In this document: piece by piece, positions 63,702 to 64,000 of the stretch | Position numbering within the stretch: the stretch's first letter is position 1 | How the letters are laid out: each line of letters begins with the position of its first letter | Source: CAUTNH01 sp963543845 | Lineage (GTDB): Bacteria > Bacillota_I > Bacilli_A > Acholeplasmatales > Acholeplasmataceae | DNA: 64,000 bases | Direction of reading: 5' to 3' | Assembly: GCA_963543845.1 (NCBI GenBank) | Contig: CAUUCL010000002.1 | Span: 1-64,000, forward strand | Notes under the pieces: generated by a model | Databases searched by the model: none | What the model saw: the letters and a program-made list of their open reading frames with translations, nothing else | Told to the model about the DNA's origin: nothing | Made by a program: the position numbers and the translations under genes

Positions 63702-64000
63702 ATGGAAAATTATATTAAAAACTTACCAGAAAATCCTGGCTGCTACATAATGTATGATAAAAATGGTGTAGTAATATATGTTGGTAAGGCTAAAAATATA
63801 AAAAAAAGAGTTTCACAGTATTTTTTAAAAAATATAAATATTAAAACTAAGAGCCTTGTTAAAAATATTGATAAAATTGATTTTATTATCACAAACTCTG
63901 ATAAAGAGGCATATATACTTGAAAATAATCTAATTAAAAAATATAAGCCTTTTTATAATATTAAACTTGTAGATGATAAAACATACCCTTATCTAATAAT
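63702..64000 (+). CDS. uvrC: Excinuclease ABC subunit C (UvrC), 5' part only
   Basis: The frame begins at ATG 63702 and runs off the window after about 99 codons. It has the GIY-YIG nuclease domain of UvrC, which makes the 3' incision in nucleotide excision repair: NLPENPGCYIMYDKNGVVIYVGKA, then LKKRVSQYF-like and EAYILENNLIKKYKPFYNIKLVDDKTYPY motifs. There is little leader between the rpoZ terminator and the ATG, and no strong Shine-Dalgarno. Confidence 0.93.
   Translation, partial: MENYIKNLPENPGCYIMYDKNGVVIYVGKAKNIKKRVSQYFLKNINIKTKSLVKNIDKIDFIITNSDKEAYILENNLIKKYKPFYNIKLVDDKTYPYLI

Overview
The window is AT-rich Gram-positive-type bacterial DNA using the standard code: TGA ends era, recO and a lipoprotein gene, and tryptophan is TGG throughout. 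Gene order is that of Bacilli (rny-ymdB-miaB; parE-parC; phoH-ybeY-cdd-era-recO-glyS-dnaG-rpoD). The compact overlapping genes, the giant lipid-anchored leucine-rich-repeat proteins and the missing dgkA between ybeY and cdd suggest a reduced, host-associated lineage near the Mollicutes (Acholeplasma/RF39/Izemoplasma-like) rather than a UGA=Trp mycoplasma. This placement is inference.

Layout. 0.1-7.4 kb, minus strand: nadD, nadE (split by a homopolymer frameshift), mnmA, recD2, tRNA-Thr(GGT) and a GH125 alpha-mannosidase. 7.5-8.3 kb: a small membrane protein. 8.5-12.3 kb, plus strand: rny, ymdB, miaB. 12.3-23.7 kb, minus strand: surface cassette A, made of a lipoprotein, two large single-pass membrane proteins and a BspA-like LRR lipoprotein. 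23.8-27.9 kb, minus strand: pdp, a small membrane protein, a 641-residue membrane protein and lemA. 28.0-30.4 kb: a histidine phosphatase, a decayed KilA-N gene and a DUF3990 module. 30.4-32.8 kb, minus strand: plsY, a glutathione peroxidase and rarA. 32.9-45.6 kb, minus strand: surface cassette B, a diverged copy of A in the same gene order, with a G10 tract in its promoter. 45.8-53.1 kb, plus strand: parE, parC, a TGS-linked nucleoside kinase and a degenerate Fic-like protein. 53.1-64 kb, plus strand: the phoH-to-rpoD housekeeping cluster, tkt, gmk, rpoZ and the start of uvrC.

The best candidate for an undescribed system is the four-gene surface cassette present twice (about 11.3 kb and 12.7 kb). 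Each copy encodes two lipid-anchored and two membrane-anchored extracellular proteins, several with InlB/Listeria-Bacteroides-type modules. Copy B adds a 450-residue cytoplasmic domain with SAP-like helices to one membrane protein, and its promoter looks phase-variable.

Gene expression is also unusual. parE and ymdB have no AUG/GUG/UUG at the right place and appear to start at AUU. Several promoters put the -10 box 6-7 nt before a GGTGAT ribosome-binding site, and two genes look leaderless. Four genes show decay or altered catalysis: nadE (frameshift and a lost glutaminase triad), dnaG (an in-frame TAA 42 codons before an otherwise perfect overlap with rpoD), the Fic-like gene (no Fic motif) and the KilA-N pseudogene.
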